Assembly: GCF_000967655.1 (NCBI RefSeq)
Contig: NZ_JXYA01000002.1
Span: 124,001 to 188,000 of the forward strand
DNA from: Pseudoalteromonas rubra
GTDB lineage: Bacteria; Pseudomonadota; Gammaproteobacteria; Enterobacterales; Alteromonadaceae
Direction: 5' to 3'
Length of the DNA stretch: 64,000 bases
The notes beneath the pieces are model-generated. The model ran no database searches and was not told the origin of the DNA. It saw only the letters and a list, made by a program, of their open reading frames with translations. Numbering within the stretch: position 1 is the first letter of the stretch; each line of letters opens with the position of its first letter. This document shows positions 46,416 to 61,908 of this stretch, one piece after another. Both the position numbers and the translations under genes were made by a program.

Positions 46416-47741
46416 TTAAATGAATTTTTTGATGATAAAATCCACTTTTACCCGCTTTGCCTGGCCCAGGATTTTCTTGACTGGTGGCGGGTAGTCTTCG
46501 ACAGTTTCGAGATCCTGCGCACCGGTCAACTTAGTGCAGTTGGCCAGAATCGCTTCGCGCTCGGCATTAATCGCCTGCTCCAGTTTCTGCTCGGGATCTT
46601 CTATCAAAATGCCATTTTCGATATCCAGGCCCCAGGCACGCGGATTTAGATTATGCCCGGTCATCAGATGTGCCTGATTATCGCGGTTAATGCCCTTGAG
46701 ATGAAATGAATTATTGCCATCACGCCACAGATACACATTAAGGTGCCCAGAGTTGATGTAGCGCTTTTGCGATTTCAAGAACTTGTACAAAATGGTTTCG
46801 TACAAATAAGGTAAAGCACCAATGCGGCTAAAGGGCTGATCTGGCGCGATGTAAAAATCATTCGCCGTTTTATCACCAATGACAATGGTGACTGTTTTAC
46901 CCTCTTTGAGCAATCGGCGTAATGAGCGTAACAAAGGCGCCGGAAAGTTAAAGTAAGGCGTGTATAACAACAGCTCACGCTCTGTGGTATCAAACAGCGC
47001 CTTAATCAAACGATTCAGTTTGTTGGTACGACGGCCAAAGCCCAAAAACGCACGCACATTTAAGCCATTCGTTGCCCTCGCAGCGCTCATGTCGTAATTT
47101 GCTTTTTTAAGCTGTTTCATCAGCTGCCTTTGCGCCACTTTTAGCTCAGAAAAGGGCTTAAGTGGACGCTGATCCAACCGTGGCACGGCCTCGCTGGACA
47201 ACAAGTAAGTATCCAGGAAATGACAAAAGCTGGCCGCCAGTGCTGGATTCTGGATCACAAAATAGCGGTCAAGGCGGTATTTATCGCCATGCTGCAAATA
47301 CACATTATTGATACTGGCACCGCTGTACAATACGGTATCATCGATCACGAATCCTTTAAGGTGCAGCACCCCAAACAGCTCTTTTGCCTTAACCGGCACG
47401 CCATATACTTTTACGTTAGAGCCAAACTCAGCTTGCATATCGCAATACAGTTTCGCATTGCCTTCAGACTTGGCCTCGCCTATTAACCCTCGCTGGGCGC
47501 GATGAAAATCAACCAGTACGTGAATTTGCAAATGCGGCCGCTGCGATGCCACATCATGTAGCGCAGCCAGAATTTCACGACCTGCCTCATCGTCTTGCAA
47601 ATACAATGCGGTTAAGTAGATGCGATGTTGCGCACCCCGAATGAGCGATAACAGTTGCGTGCGATATTGCTTCGCATCAGTCAGTATTGCGCAACTTTGT
47701 GCTTCCAGTGCAAACCCAGGTTTATCCTGCCAAAATGCCAT
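46416..47741 (-). CDS. pssA: Phosphatidylserine synthase, PLD family
   Basis: CDP-diacylglycerol + L-serine to phosphatidylserine, first step to phosphatidylethanolamine; peripheral to the inner membrane. 441 residues (E. coli PssA 451). Two HKD-type motifs: HLKGFVIDDTVLYSGASINN and HLKGINRDNQAHLMTGHNLNPRAWGLDIENGILI. The N-terminus (LTALYLQDDEAGREIL) and the NFPAPLLRSLRRLLKEGK segment match gammaproteobacterial PssA. Monocistronic, converging on asnB. Confidence 0.95.
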   Translation of the reverse strand: MAFWQDKPGFALEAQSCAILTDAKQYRTQLLSLIRGAQHRIYLTALYLQDDEAGREILAALHDVASQRPHLQIHVLVDFHRAQRGLIGEAKSEGNAKLYCDMQAEFGSNVKVYGVPVKAKELFGVLHLKGFVIDDTVLYSGASINNVYLQHGDKYRLDRYFVIQNPALAASFCHFLDTYLLSSEAVPRLDQRPLKPFSELKVAQRQLMKQLKKANYDMSAARATNGLNVRAFLGFGRRTNKLNRLIKALFDTTERELLLYTPYFNFPAPLLRSLRRLLKEGKTVTIVIGDKTANDFYIAPDQPFSRIGALPYLYETILYKFLKSQKRYINSGHLNVYLWRDGNNSFHLKGINRDNQAHLMTGHNLNPRAWGLDIENGILIEDPEQKLEQAINAEREAILANCTKLTGAQDLETVEDYPPPVKKILGQAKRVKVDFIIKKFI

Positions 47742-47999
47742 AACTACCTTTAAAAACAGACTAACGTCAAATAGACAGAGAAAAATTCCCTAGAACATAG
47801 CAAAAAAAAACTCTCAGGTCATGAAATACCGTTCATTTACGCGTTTGTGGCACAAATTGTCAGCAAGTACAGTATATTTGACAGCTTATGAATTTATAAA
47901 AAATCGATTTTTGTAATTTATTTTACTTCTGGCTTGAATTTCATAGAATCGGCAGCACTAACTAGAGAAGATAGAAGTTTACTTGTAGGAATTATTTAA

Positions 48000-48953
<954 letters not shown>

Positions 48954-48960
48954 CAAAGGT

Positions 48961-48992
48961 TTGAAGACGTGCGCTTGCTTGCACGTCTTCAA
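48961..48992 (+). terminator. Hairpin after trxB, probable terminator
   Basis: Perfect 12-bp inverted repeat TTGAAGACGTGC / GCACGTCTTCAA with an 8-nt loop, seven bases after the stop codon. It lacks a T-run, so it may end the transcript with help or protect the 3-prime end. Confidence 0.6.
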
Positions 48993-49076
48993 TCACAAAA
49001 TCCCCACGTCACACCAAAAATAGGTTAAACTAACGTCATCCCTGAGGTTTTTAGTTTGTAATTCAGAACCGCGAAT

Positions 49077-49793
49077 ATGACTCAGCAATTGTTTCACCTG
49101 TCTTCAACCGACTTTATTTTCCCCCCCTGCCATTTTGCACTGAAAGACCCCGATGGCCTACTCGCTATTGGCGGATGTCTGAGTACCGCAAGACTGCGCC
49201 GCGCTTATCAACAAGGCATTTTTCCCTGGTTTAATGAGCGCGAGCCGATCATGTGGTGGACGCCCAGCGAGCGAGGAATTTTGGAGCTAAATGAATTTCA
49301 TGTCAGCCGCTCATTAAAGAAAACAGCGCGCAAACTGACACCAAAAATTACCGTTAACACAGCATTTGAGCAAGTCATTAAGGCATGCAGAGAACAGCGG
49401 CTGGATAAAGAAGGTACCTGGATAAACAGTGCCATGCTCGGCGCTTATCTTAAAGGACATGAAGAGGGATTCGTTCACAGTGTCGAAGTGTGGCATGAAG
49501 AGACCTTGATTGGTGGCTTGTATGGTGTAATGTTAAATGGCGTTTTTTGCGGTGAATCAATGTTCTATCGTATACCCGACGCCTCTAAGCTGGCGATGTG
49601 GGCATTGGTTAACTGGCTCAAAAGGCATAATGCCCATTTTATAGATTGTCAGCTGGAAAACCCTTATTTGCTGTCTTTAGGTGCAAAAGTCATTTCAAGA
49701 AAAGAATTTTTAGCTAAACTTAAAGCAGCAAGCCATTATCAAGTGCCTGAAACGATGTGGCATCCGCAACCACTGAGGGCGATATATGACTGA
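49077..49793 (+). CDS. aat: Leucyl/phenylalanyl-tRNA--protein transferase
   Basis: Adds Leu or Phe from aminoacyl-tRNA to proteins with N-terminal Lys or Arg, marking them for ClpS-ClpAP. 238 residues (E. coli 234). Motifs: DGLLAIGGCLSTARLRRAYQQGIFPWFNEREPIMWWTPSERGIL, GTWINSAMLGAY, LYGVMLNGVFCGESMFY and DCQLENPYLLSLGA. The end overlaps bpt by eight bases. clpS and clpA lie less than 2 kb away on the opposite strand. Confidence 0.97.
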   Translation: MTQQLFHLSSTDFIFPPCHFALKDPDGLLAIGGCLSTARLRRAYQQGIFPWFNEREPIMWWTPSERGILELNEFHVSRSLKKTARKLTPKITVNTAFEQVIKACREQRLDKEGTWINSAMLGAYLKGHEEGFVHSVEVWHEETLIGGLYGVMLNGVFCGESMFYRIPDASKLAMWALVNWLKRHNAHFIDCQLENPYLLSLGAKVISRKEFLAKLKAASHYQVPETMWHPQPLRAIYD

Positions 49794-50490
49794 ACATTTC
49801 CCTTCAAAAATTGGCCTGAGCCAGCAGTTTGATTGCAGCTACCTGGCTGACAAGAAAGAACAGCTATTGGTTATTCTGGATAGCAACTGCTATACACCGT
49901 CACGCTTTGAGACCTTGCTCTCGTTTGGCTTTCGCCGCAGCGGTGACCAAATATACCGCCCTCACTGCCCTGCGTGCCATGCCTGTCAGTCGGTGCGGGT
50001 GCTGGCCGACGATTACGTGCCCTCACGCTCACAAAAACGCAAGTGGAATAAAATAAACTCAGAATTTCGCTTCAAGTACAGCACTCAGGAGCAGGCAGAT
50101 TATTACCAGTTATACGAAAAGTACATCACCATGCGCCATAGTGACGGCTCTATGTACCCGCCTAACCGGTTGCAGTACGAAAGCTTCTTATTTTGTCGCT
50201 GGCTGCCCATCACCTTTATTGAACTGTGGCACAAAGAGCAATTGATAGCGGTTGCGGTGACCGACACCATGCCAACCGCTTTGTCCGCCATCTATACTTT
50301 TTTTGACCCCGACTACGCTGATTTAAGCCTGGGTACTGTGATGATCATGGCGCAATTGGAGTTTGCACGCCAGCATGCCAAAGCCTATCTCTATCTTGGC
50401 TATCAGATAGATGCCTGCCCCAAAATGCGCTACAAGCAGCAATATTTGCCTGCACAACAGTTCAAAAGTGATGTCTGGGTCAACATTTAG
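49786..50490 (+). CDS. bpt: Aspartate/glutamate leucyltransferase
   Basis: Transfers Leu from Leu-tRNA to N-terminal Asp or Glu of proteins (bacterial relative of eukaryotic arginyltransferase). 234 residues with the N-terminal cysteine cluster YRPHCPACHACQSVR, the KRKWNK segment and FDPDYADLSLGTVMIMAQLEFA plus YLYLGYQIDACPKMRYKQQY. The start overlaps aat, so the two N-degron tagging enzymes are translationally coupled. Bpt is preferred over Ate for bacteria with Aat; sequence alone does not decide it. Confidence 0.93.
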   Translation: MTEHFPSKIGLSQQFDCSYLADKKEQLLVILDSNCYTPSRFETLLSFGFRRSGDQIYRPHCPACHACQSVRVLADDYVPSRSQKRKWNKINSEFRFKYSTQEQADYYQLYEKYITMRHSDGSMYPPNRLQYESFLFCRWLPITFIELWHKEQLIAVAVTDTMPTALSAIYTFFDPDYADLSLGTVMIMAQLEFARQHAKAYLYLGYQIDACPKMRYKQQYLPAQQFKSDVWVNI

Positions 50491-50555
50491 ATTACAAAAA
50501 TAAGCGCTCCTGCCTTTACTTATCGCGCGCTTTTCGGCAAAATCTGCACCGTTAA

Positions 50556-50801
<246 letters not shown>

Positions 50802-50860
50802 TTCGCCCAGCTCAGATACGCTTACCCATCAGGTAACCGTGGACAAGAGACGATTAAAAC

Positions 50861-50888
50861 AAAAAGCCCGGCTAGTGCCGGGCTTTTT
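50861..50888. terminator. Bidirectional terminator between infA and clpA
   Basis: AAAAAGCCCGGC-TAGT-GCCGGGCTTTTT: a 12-bp perfect stem with T-runs on both strands between convergent infA and clpA. Confidence 0.94.
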
Positions 50889-50905
50889 GTTGTTCGGGCG
50901 TTACA

Positions 50906-53173
50906 TTAAGCAGGCTCAGCCACATTGGACTCAAACTTAAATGCCAGCTTCTTATCTTTAACCGAGATAGTAACCGTTCCCCCGTCTATCAGCTCACCAA
51001 ACAAGATCTCGTTGGCCAGTGGCTTTTTAAGGTTATCCTGTATGACCCTCGCCATAGGACGCGCACCCATCGACTTATCGTAGCCAATGTCTGCTAACCA
51101 GTCTCTGGCTTCATTGGTCAAGTCAAGGCAAACTGACTTCTTATCCAGTTGCGCCTGAAGCTCAACAATAAATTTATCAACAACCTGCAAAATAACGTCT
51201 TTTTCAAGGTGGTTGAACCAAATAATGTTATCCAGACGGTTCCTGAATTCAGGAGTAAATACCTTGTTGATCTCAACCATGGCATCGTGCGAATGGTCCT
51301 GCTCCTGGAAGCCAATAGACTGACGCACTGTTTCCTGCACACCCGCATTGGTTGTCATTACCACAATCACATTACGGAAATCGGCTTTACGACCATTGTT
51401 ATCGGTCAGCGTGCCATGATCCATCACCTGCAACAGAATGTTGTAAATGTCTGGGTGGGCTTTTTCGATTTCGTCCAGCAGTACCACAGAGTGTGGGTGT
51501 TTGATCACTGAATCTGTCAGCAAACCGCCCTGCTCAAAACCAACATAGCCCGGAGGCGCACCAATTAATCGACTCACTGCGTGGCGCTCTGAGTACTCAG
51601 ACATATCAAAACGCACGAACTCTATGCCCATACACTTCGCCAGCTGCTTGGTCACCTCAGTTTTACCCACACCAGTAGGTCCGGCAAACAGGAATGAGCC
51701 TATAGGCTTGTCCTCACTGCCTAGGCCTGAGCGTGACAAACGGATCGCCGAAGTCAGCGCGTCGATTGACTCATCCTGACCGAACACCAGCATCTTCAGG
51801 TTACGATCCAGGTTCTTAAGCACTTCTTTATCGCTGGAAGACACATTCTGTTGCGGAATACGCGCAATCTTAGAGACAATTTGTTCTATGTCTGCAACAC
51901 CAATGGTTTTCTTGCGCCGCGAGGCAGGCAACAGACGCTGGTTGGCACCGGCTTCGTCGATCACATCAATGGCTTTATCAGGCAAGTGCCGTTCATTAAT
52001 GTATTTTGCACTCAGCTCAGCAGCTGCCTTCAAGGCTTTCTGTGTATAACGAATGCCGTGATGTTCTTCGTAACGCTCTTTCAGGCCGCTAAGGATCTTG
52101 GCAGTATCGGCAACACTCGGCTCTACAATATCAATTTTCTGGAAACGCCGTACCAGAGCACGGTCTTTTTCAAAAATATTTTTGAATTCGGAGTAAGTGG
52201 TTGAACCCAGACAACGCAGTTGGCCACTCGACAATAATGGTTTGATCAGGTTTGAGGCGTCCATCACGCCACCCGATGCCGCCCCCGCACCTATGATGGT
52301 GTGGATCTCATCGATGAATAAAATCGCATTGGGCTTTGCTTGTAATTCTTTGAGCAAGGCTTTGAAACGTTTTTCAAAGTCACCTCGATACTTAGTACCG
52401 GCCAGTAAAGCGCCCATATCAAGTGAATACACCACCGCATCAGCAATCACATCAGGCACCAGCTCATTGACAATACGATAAGCCAGCCCCTCAGCGATAG
52501 CCGTTTTACCAACCCCGGCCTCGCCGACCAATAATGGATTGTTTTTCTTTCTGCGGCATAAGACCTGAATGGTCCTTTCCACTTCCTGATCGCGCCCGAC
52601 CAGCGGATCAATTTGTCCGGCTTTGGCCAGCACATTCAAATTGGCTGTAAAGTTCTCCAGTTTGGTTTTTTCTTCTGACGCTGTTTCATGACTTTCTTCA
52701 TGCGCTTCTTCATTGTCTTCTGGCTCAGCTTCATCGTCAGATTTAGAAATGCCATGGCTGATATAGTTGACAATATCCAGGCGGCTCACATCTGCTTTTT
52801 TCAGCAGATAAACAGCCTGACTTTCTTGCTCAGAGAAAATCGCCACCAGCACGTTTACACCGGTCACTTCGTTGCGACCAGATGATTGCACATGGAAAAC
52901 CGCACGTTGTAAAACACGCTGAAAACCCAATGTAGGCTGCGTTTCGCGGTCTTCTTCCAAGTCTGGAATTACCGGAGTCGTCTCATCAATGAACTCCGAC
53001 AGTTCCCGTTTTAGCCCTTCTGTGTCAACGCCACAAGCATTCAATGCTTCACTGGCGGACGGGTTATCAATCAATGCGAGCAGTAAATGTTCTACCGTCA
53101 TAAATTCGTGACGACGATTTCTTGCCTCACGAAATGCGGTATTCAGAGTAATTTCTAAGTCTTTATTTAGCAT
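50906..53173 (-). CDS. clpA: ATP-dependent Clp protease ATPase subunit ClpA
   Basis: AAA+ unfoldase of ClpAP, 755 residues from the ATG at 53173 (MLNKDLEITLNTAFREARNRRHEFMTVEHLLLALID); the open frame begins earlier but overlaps clpS. N-domain double Clp repeat (1-150), an acidic linker (about 140-170), D1 with GEAGVGKTA and D2 with GPTGVGKTE. The ClpP-docking loop reads SIGF. Begins 28 bases after clpS; the pair forms one operon divergent from cspD. Confidence 0.97.
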   Translation of the reverse strand: MLNKDLEITLNTAFREARNRRHEFMTVEHLLLALIDNPSASEALNACGVDTEGLKRELSEFIDETTPVIPDLEEDRETQPTLGFQRVLQRAVFHVQSSGRNEVTGVNVLVAIFSEQESQAVYLLKKADVSRLDIVNYISHGISKSDDEAEPEDNEEAHEESHETASEEKTKLENFTANLNVLAKAGQIDPLVGRDQEVERTIQVLCRRKKNNPLLVGEAGVGKTAIAEGLAYRIVNELVPDVIADAVVYSLDMGALLAGTKYRGDFEKRFKALLKELQAKPNAILFIDEIHTIIGAGAASGGVMDASNLIKPLLSSGQLRCLGSTTYSEFKNIFEKDRALVRRFQKIDIVEPSVADTAKILSGLKERYEEHHGIRYTQKALKAAAELSAKYINERHLPDKAIDVIDEAGANQRLLPASRRKKTIGVADIEQIVSKIARIPQQNVSSSDKEVLKNLDRNLKMLVFGQDESIDALTSAIRLSRSGLGSEDKPIGSFLFAGPTGVGKTEVTKQLAKCMGIEFVRFDMSEYSERHAVSRLIGAPPGYVGFEQGGLLTDSVIKHPHSVVLLDEIEKAHPDIYNILLQVMDHGTLTDNNGRKADFRNVIVVMTTNAGVQETVRQSIGFQEQDHSHDAMVEINKVFTPEFRNRLDNIIWFNHLEKDVILQVVDKFIVELQAQLDKKSVCLDLTNEARDWLADIGYDKSMGARPMARVIQDNLKKPLANEILFGELIDGGTVTISVKDKKLAFKFESNVAEPA

Positions 53174-53201
53174 TGGCAACCCCCAACGAGAATATATAAG
53201 G

Positions 53202-53519
53202 TCATTCCTGCTCACAACTACAGAGCAGCGGGTGCTCGTGATCCCGAGCATATCGATTTACCTGCTCAGCCTTTGTATGGGCGATGTCGGCAGGGTACAG
53301 TCCACATACCGCTTTTCCCTCGTGATGTACTTTCAACATCACATCAGTTGCTCTTTCGCTATCCATATTGAAAAATGTCATTAAAACTTCAATGACAAAA
53401 TCCATAGGTGTGTAATCGTCATTGTTTAAAATCACTTTGTACTTGCGCGGCGGTTGCAACTTTTGTTTCTGTTCCTCGCGGACCGCGTCAACCACACCAG
53501 ATTCGTTTGTCCCACTCAT
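53202..53519 (-). CDS. clpS: ClpAP adaptor ClpS
   Basis: 105-residue N-recognin that delivers substrates with N-terminal Leu, Phe, Trp or Tyr to Clp[41 protein letters not shown] and the C-terminal [13 protein letters not shown] are typical. Followed by clpA and divergent from cspD, the same order as in E. coli. Confidence 0.97.
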   Translation of the reverse strand: MSGTNESGVVDAVREEQKQKLQPPRKYKVILNNDDYTPMDFVIEVLMTFFNMDSERATDVMLKVHHEGKAVCGLYPADIAHTKAEQVNRYARDHEHPLLCSCEQE

Positions 53520-53722
53520 AAAATATAGTCTTGTCTTATCAACTCAAGCAACTTGAATTGAAAAATAAATAAATTGTTAAAAAATCGCTTTAAAAACTTG
53601 ACTGTCTGGCCAAATAAACTACAGTCTTTACCTAGCTGGACATATTAATCATATGGGCAGCTTAGCAAATTTCAAAGGTTAGATTAACTTAATTTAGTCA
53701 ACTTATAGAAGGATGTAGAAGT

Positions 53723-53941
53723 ATGGCTTGCGGAAAAGTCAAATGGTTCAACAATGCCAAAGGGTTTGGTTTCATCGTAGAAGACGGCAGCGAGGAAGAT
53801 ATCTTTGCCCATTACTCCACGATTGTAATGGATGGATACAAAACGCTTAAAGCTGGTCAGGATGTAACATTCGATCTGCAAGAAGGTCCCAAAGGCCTGC
53901 ACGCTACCAACATCGCACCGCTTGCGGACGAAGTTGTGTAG
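53723..53941 (+). CDS. cspD: Cold-shock-like protein CspD
   Basis: 72-residue cold-shock-domain protein. RNP1 (KGFGFIV) and RNP2 (DIFAHYS) motifs bind single-stranded nucleic acid. In E. coli CspD inhibits replication in stationary phase and lies divergent from clpS, as here, which supports the name over other Csp paralogues. AGAAGGA lies upstream of the ATG. Confidence 0.94.
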   Translation: MACGKVKWFNNAKGFGFIVEDGSEEDIFAHYSTIVMDGYKTLKAGQDVTFDLQEGPKGLHATNIAPLADEVV

Positions 53942-56573
<2,632 letters not shown>

Positions 56574-56587
56574 TTCGTTACGTGTTC

Positions 56588-56617
56588 AAAAAAGGTGGCC
56601 CAACGGCCACCTTTTTT
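56588..56617 (+). terminator. Terminator of idh
   Basis: AAAAAAGGTGGCC-CAAC-GGCCACCTTTTTT: 7-bp GC-rich core flanked by paired A and T runs, 15 bases after the stop. Because it overlaps the first codons of the longest rluE frame (56595), it also argues for the later rluE start. Confidence 0.94.
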
Positions 56618-56675
56618 ATTTAGCGCTAATTTTTGCTACACTCCCGCCATTGCACTATTAGCTAACTTCATCATT

Positions 56676-57335
56676 ATGCCCGCTCCGCGCCCGAAAACCC
56701 GAACACATACAGCAAAACCAAGTCATGCTAAGCGCCCTACCAATAAGCGCCCCGGCTCTAAACGAACTATCAAACCAAAGCTTTCGCCAGATCAGGTCAA
56801 GGTCGTACTGTTCAACAAGCCGTTTGATGTTTTATGTCAGTTTACCGACGACCAAAACCGTCAAACTCTCGCCGATTTTATTGACATCAAAGAAGTCTAT
56901 GCCGCAGGGCGGCTTGACCGTGATAGCGAGGGCCTGTTGTTATTGACTAACTGCGGCCGCTTGCAGCACAAACTCACTGAACCGGGCAAAAAAACCGATA
57001 AAACCTACTGGGTTCAGGTCGAGGGCGAGCCGGATGAAACGGCACTGCAGGCACTGCGTGACGGCGTCACACTCAAAGACGGCCCTACCCGCCCCGCTAA
57101 GGTCAGCCTGATCTGTGCACCAACCGTGTGGCCACGTAACCCGCCGATCCGAGAGCGGAAAAATATTCCAACCAGCTGGCTCGAGATCACCATCTCAGAA
57201 GGTCGCAATCGTCAGGTTAGACGGATGACCGCTCATGTTGGCCATCCGACATTGCGGCTTATTCGCTACCGGATCGGACCCTACACACTGGATGGAATTG
57301 AAAATGGCCACTATAAGGTGGTGAAAGCCTCGTGA
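56676..57335 (+). CDS. rluE: 23S rRNA pseudouridine synthase RluE-like
   Basis: RsuA-family pseudouridine synthase of 219 residues from the ATG at 56676 (E. coli RluE 217). A basic Lys/Arg/Pro-rich N-terminal tail is followed by [17 protein letters not shown], the catalytic Asp in [16 protein letters not shown] and [25 protein letters not shown]. RluE modifies U2457 of 23S rRNA in E. coli. The 56595 start of the longer frame is rejected because it lies in the idh terminator. Confidence 0.93.
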   Translation: MPAPRPKTRTHTAKPSHAKRPTNKRPGSKRTIKPKLSPDQVKVVLFNKPFDVLCQFTDDQNRQTLADFIDIKEVYAAGRLDRDSEGLLLLTNCGRLQHKLTEPGKKTDKTYWVQVEGEPDETALQALRDGVTLKDGPTRPAKVSLICAPTVWPRNPPIRERKNIPTSWLEITISEGRNRQVRRMTAHVGHPTLRLIRYRIGPYTLDGIENGHYKVVKAS

Positions 57336-57442
57336 TCCGGCCACGAAAAACTCGTGATTAATCGGCCCGCGACTTCCGGGCACCTTGATTTACATGCTAT
57401 AATGCAGCTCACTTTTTTGTAATTAAAATACACAGCGAGTTT

Positions 57443-58543
57443 ATGAGCGATAACAGTCAAATTAAAGTCATCGTCGGTATGTCCGGCGGCGTAGATTCCT
57501 CCGTTTCAGCCTACCTGCTTAAACAGCAAGGTTATCAGGTTGAAGGCCTGTTCATGAAGAACTGGGAAGAAGACGACAATGACGAATACTGTGCCGCTGC
57601 TGAAGATTTAAAAGATGCTCAGGCTGTGTGCGACAAACTGGGTATTGAGCTACATACCGTCAACTTTGCCGCAGAATACTGGGACAATGTATTCGAGTAC
57701 TTTCTTGCCGAATACAAAGCCGGCCGTACGCCAAACCCGGATATCATGTGCAACAAAGAAATCAAATTTAAGGCATTTCTTGAGTTTGCAGCCGAGGCAC
57801 TGGGCGCCGATTATATTGCAACGGGTCACTATGTACGTCGTGAAGAGCGCGATGGCAAGTTTGCCATGTTGCGCGGACTGGACAACAACAAAGACCAGAG
57901 CTACTTCCTGTACACGCTCAGCCACGAGCACGTAGCGCAAACCTTGTTCCCGGTTGGCAATATTGAAAAACCAGAAGTACGCCGTATTGCAGAAGAACAA
58001 GATCTGATCACCCATGACAAGAAAGACAGTACCGGCATTTGCTTTATTGGTGAACGCAAGTTCAAAGACTTCCTGCAAAAATTCTTGCCAGCACAGCCTG
58101 GCAAAATTGAAGACAGCGAAGGCAATCATGTCGGTGAACATGAAGGCCTGATGTATCACACTTTGGGCCAGCGCAAAGGCCTGCTGATCGGAGGCATGAA
58201 AGAAGGTTCAGGTGAGCCCTGGTATGTCGTCGACAAAGACGTGGAGCGCAATGTGCTGGTTGTTGGACAAGGCAAAAACCACCCTCGCCTGTTCAGCAAT
58301 GGACTCAACGCCAACCAGTTACACTGGGTTGATCGAGTCGGCCCGCAAGGCACCACACGTTGTACGGTTAAAACCCGTTACCGCCAGGAAGATATTCCAT
58401 GTACCCTGCTGGTAGGTCAGGATGGTATGGCTCGGGTACTGTTCGATGAGCCGCAAAAAGCGGTAACACCAGGTCAGTCTGCCGTGTTTTATTTAGATGA
58501 CGTCTGCCTGGGTGGCGGTATTATTGAGTCGGTGATCAAGTAA
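57443..58543 (+). CDS. mnmA: tRNA-specific 2-thiouridylase MnmA
   Basis: Thiolates U34 of Glu, Gln and Lys tRNAs. 366 residues. PP-loop [15 protein letters not shown] near the start, catalytic cysteines in [12 protein letters not shown] and [12 protein letters not shown]. Its stop shares one base with the hflD ATG (TAATG). In E. coli nudJ lies between rluE and mnmA; it is absent here. Confidence 0.97.
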   Translation: MSDNSQIKVIVGMSGGVDSSVSAYLLKQQGYQVEGLFMKNWEEDDNDEYCAAAEDLKDAQAVCDKLGIELHTVNFAAEYWDNVFEYFLAEYKAGRTPNPDIMCNKEIKFKAFLEFAAEALGADYIATGHYVRREERDGKFAMLRGLDNNKDQSYFLYTLSHEHVAQTLFPVGNIEKPEVRRIAEEQDLITHDKKDSTGICFIGERKFKDFLQKFLPAQPGKIEDSEGNHVGEHEGLMYHTLGQRKGLLIGGMKEGSGEPWYVVDKDVERNVLVVGQGKNHPRLFSNGLNANQLHWVDRVGPQGTTRCTVKTRYRQEDIPCTLLVGQDGMARVLFDEPQKAVTPGQSAVFYLDDVCLGGGIIESVIK

Positions 58544-59145
58544 TGCAACGTGAAGTCGTGATCCCCCTGGCAGCCATGTGTCAGATAGCCAAGCTTGTGC
58601 AAAAATGTGCCCGCTATGGCACTTTTAATCGTCATGAAGCGGACAGCTTGCTAAAAAGTATTACCATTACATCGCCAAAAAACCCACAAGATGTCTATGA
58701 AGATCCCAGTGCAGTGAAGCAAGGCTGTCGCGCGCTGGTTGATCAGCTGAGCGCACAAGGCGAAAAAGACGTCGAAATGGTTAAATACGTTGGCAGCCTG
58801 ATGCAGCTAGAGCGTGCCCTGTCCGCCAACGACAAGGCTATGTCGGAACTTGGCAAACGTATCGAACAGCTCGACAGACAGTTACAACATTTCGACATTG
58901 TTGATGAGCAAATCATTGGGGCTCTGGCGGATATTTACAGCCAGGTCGTGAGTCCGGTTGGGCCGAAAATTCAAATTTTTGGTAAACCCGAGTTGCTCAA
59001 ACAATCCAATGTACAACATCAGATCCGGGCCCTGCTGTTGGCCGGGATCCGCAGTGCAGTGCTGTGGCGTCAGCTCGGTGGTAAGCGTCGTCAGTTCTTC
59101 TTTGCGAAGAAGAAAATTATTGCTGCTGCACAAAGTTATATTTAA
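58543..59145 (+). CDS. hflD: High frequency lysogenization protein HflD
   Basis: 200-residue, mostly helical protein peripheral to the inner membrane. It is recognised from its position (mnmA-hflD-purB is a conserved gammaproteobacterial string) and from RALVDQLSAQGEKDVEMVKYVGSLMQLERAL, PKIQIFGKPE and the basic C-terminus GKRRQFFFAKKKI. In E. coli it lowers the level of phage lambda CII; its host role is unclear. Translationally coupled to mnmA. Confidence 0.94.
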   Translation: MQREVVIPLAAMCQIAKLVQKCARYGTFNRHEADSLLKSITITSPKNPQDVYEDPSAVKQGCRALVDQLSAQGEKDVEMVKYVGSLMQLERALSANDKAMSELGKRIEQLDRQLQHFDIVDEQIIGALADIYSQVVSPVGPKIQIFGKPELLKQSNVQHQIRALLLAGIRSAVLWRQLGGKRRQFFFAKKKIIAAAQSYI

Positions 59146-59168
59146 ATATCGTTCAAAAAACCAATTAG

Positions 59169-60551
<1,383 letters not shown>

Positions 60552-60579
60552 ACTGAGTTAATCTCACCTAAGTCTGAGA

Positions 60580-60618
60580 AGCGAAAGTTGCGGCGCAGTG
60601 CCGAACTTTCGCTTTTTT
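60580..60618 (+). terminator. Terminator of purB
   Basis: AGCGAAAGTT / AACTTTCGCT outer stem with an inner CGGC / GCCG, followed by a run of Ts; 28 bases after the purB stop. Confidence 0.92.
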
Positions 60619-60631
60619 ATTGGAGCCCTTT

Positions 60632-61786
60632 ATGTATCAGCTATCTCTCAATGCCCTCACCGAGGCAGCTTTCCTTACTCAGTATTGGCAAAAAAAACCG
60701 CTACTTATCAAACAAGGCTTTCAGGACTTTAGCGATCCGCTGTCTCCAGAAGAGCTGGCCGGTCTGGCAATGGAAGAAAACATAGAGTCGCGTATTGTCA
60801 CTAATCATGACAATCACTGGGACGCACATCACGGACCGTTTGAAGATTTCTCTTTGCTTACAGAGCAACATAGTACGTTACTGGTACAAGCGGTTGACCA
60901 TTGGCATCCACGGGCGGCGACTTTACTTGAGCCCTTTCGGTTTATTCCAAACTGGCGAATTGATGACTTAATGGTCAGCTTTTCAACGCCCGGAGGCGGT
61001 GTTGGTCCGCACCTCGACCAGTACGATGTGTTTATTATTCAGGGCCAGGGCAAACGACGCTGGCGTGTCGGCATGCCCGATGCAAGCCTGAAGCAATTTG
61101 CTCAAAACAAGAGTTTATTGCAGGTAGAACAGTTTGAAGCCATCATAGATGCCGAACTGGAACCCGGAGACATCTTATATATTCCACCCGGTTGCCCCCA
61201 CGAAGGGTATGCAGTTGAAAATGCCCTGAACTATTCCGTCGGGTTCAGAGCGCCGGATCAGAAAGACCTGCTCTCCAGCCTCGCCGATCATTTGATTGAC
61301 TCAGAGCTGGGTACGCAACGTTACAACGACCCGGACCTTACAATACGTGATTCCTTGGGTGAAATCAGCAGCCAGGATAAAGGGAAGATCCGTACCATGC
61401 TAGAGTCCGTATTACACAACAGTGAGATATTCGACGAGTGGCTCGGGCGCACCCTGAGTGAACCAAAGCACGAGATGGACTTAGCGCCATTAGACCCACC
61501 ACTGTCAGTGGAATCCTTGCTGGAAGATATTACACCTGAAGATATTTTAGTACGCTCTGGTGGTGTCAGAGCTTTGTACCAGGTAACGACACAAGCCGTA
61601 CTCCTGAGCGTGAACGGGCAAAATTTTGCTTTGCCTTTAGAGGTCTTACCAGCGGTTAAAAAGCTGACAGATCAAAACAATACCCCCATGTCTGCATTAT
61701 TAGACTGCATTGACTGTTTGGAATTTAAACAAACTTTAACTACGCTTATAAACGATGGGTCCTTTTACATTGAGGACTGGGTGTAA
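60632..61786 (+). CDS. roxA: Ribosomal protein uL16 3-hydroxylase (RoxA/YcfD)
   Basis: Fe(II)/2-oxoglutarate oxygenase that hydroxylates Arg81 of ribosomal protein L16. 384 residues from the ATG at 60632 with GGAG seven bases upstream. The JmjC-type facial triad is His127, Asp129 (PHLDQYDV) and His190 (PGCPHEG). The N-terminus YQLSLNALTEAAFLTQYWQKKPLLIKQ is typical of YcfD. The C-terminal winged-helix part (about 260-384) is more divergent. Confidence 0.95.
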   Translation: MYQLSLNALTEAAFLTQYWQKKPLLIKQGFQDFSDPLSPEELAGLAMEENIESRIVTNHDNHWDAHHGPFEDFSLLTEQHSTLLVQAVDHWHPRAATLLEPFRFIPNWRIDDLMVSFSTPGGGVGPHLDQYDVFIIQGQGKRRWRVGMPDASLKQFAQNKSLLQVEQFEAIIDAELEPGDILYIPPGCPHEGYAVENALNYSVGFRAPDQKDLLSSLADHLIDSELGTQRYNDPDLTIRDSLGEISSQDKGKIRTMLESVLHNSEIFDEWLGRTLSEPKHEMDLAPLDPPLSVESLLEDITPEDILVRSGGVRALYQVTTQAVLLSVNGQNFALPLEVLPAVKKLTDQNNTPMSALLDCIDCLEFKQTLTTLINDGSFYIEDWV

Positions 61787-61908
61787 TTACCTGAATCTAA
61801 GGGTTAGTCACACAATAATAGGCATCGGCAAGGTCGGTGCCTTAATAATAAAGAGCACAGGCTGGTCCCTTGGTCAGGCGTGATTATGATGTTTGATGCG
61901 AGGCAATC

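Noticed and set aside
56595..56675. Longer rluE frame starting at 56595.
   Set aside because: It begins inside the idh terminator; the start at 56676 gives the usual RluE length.
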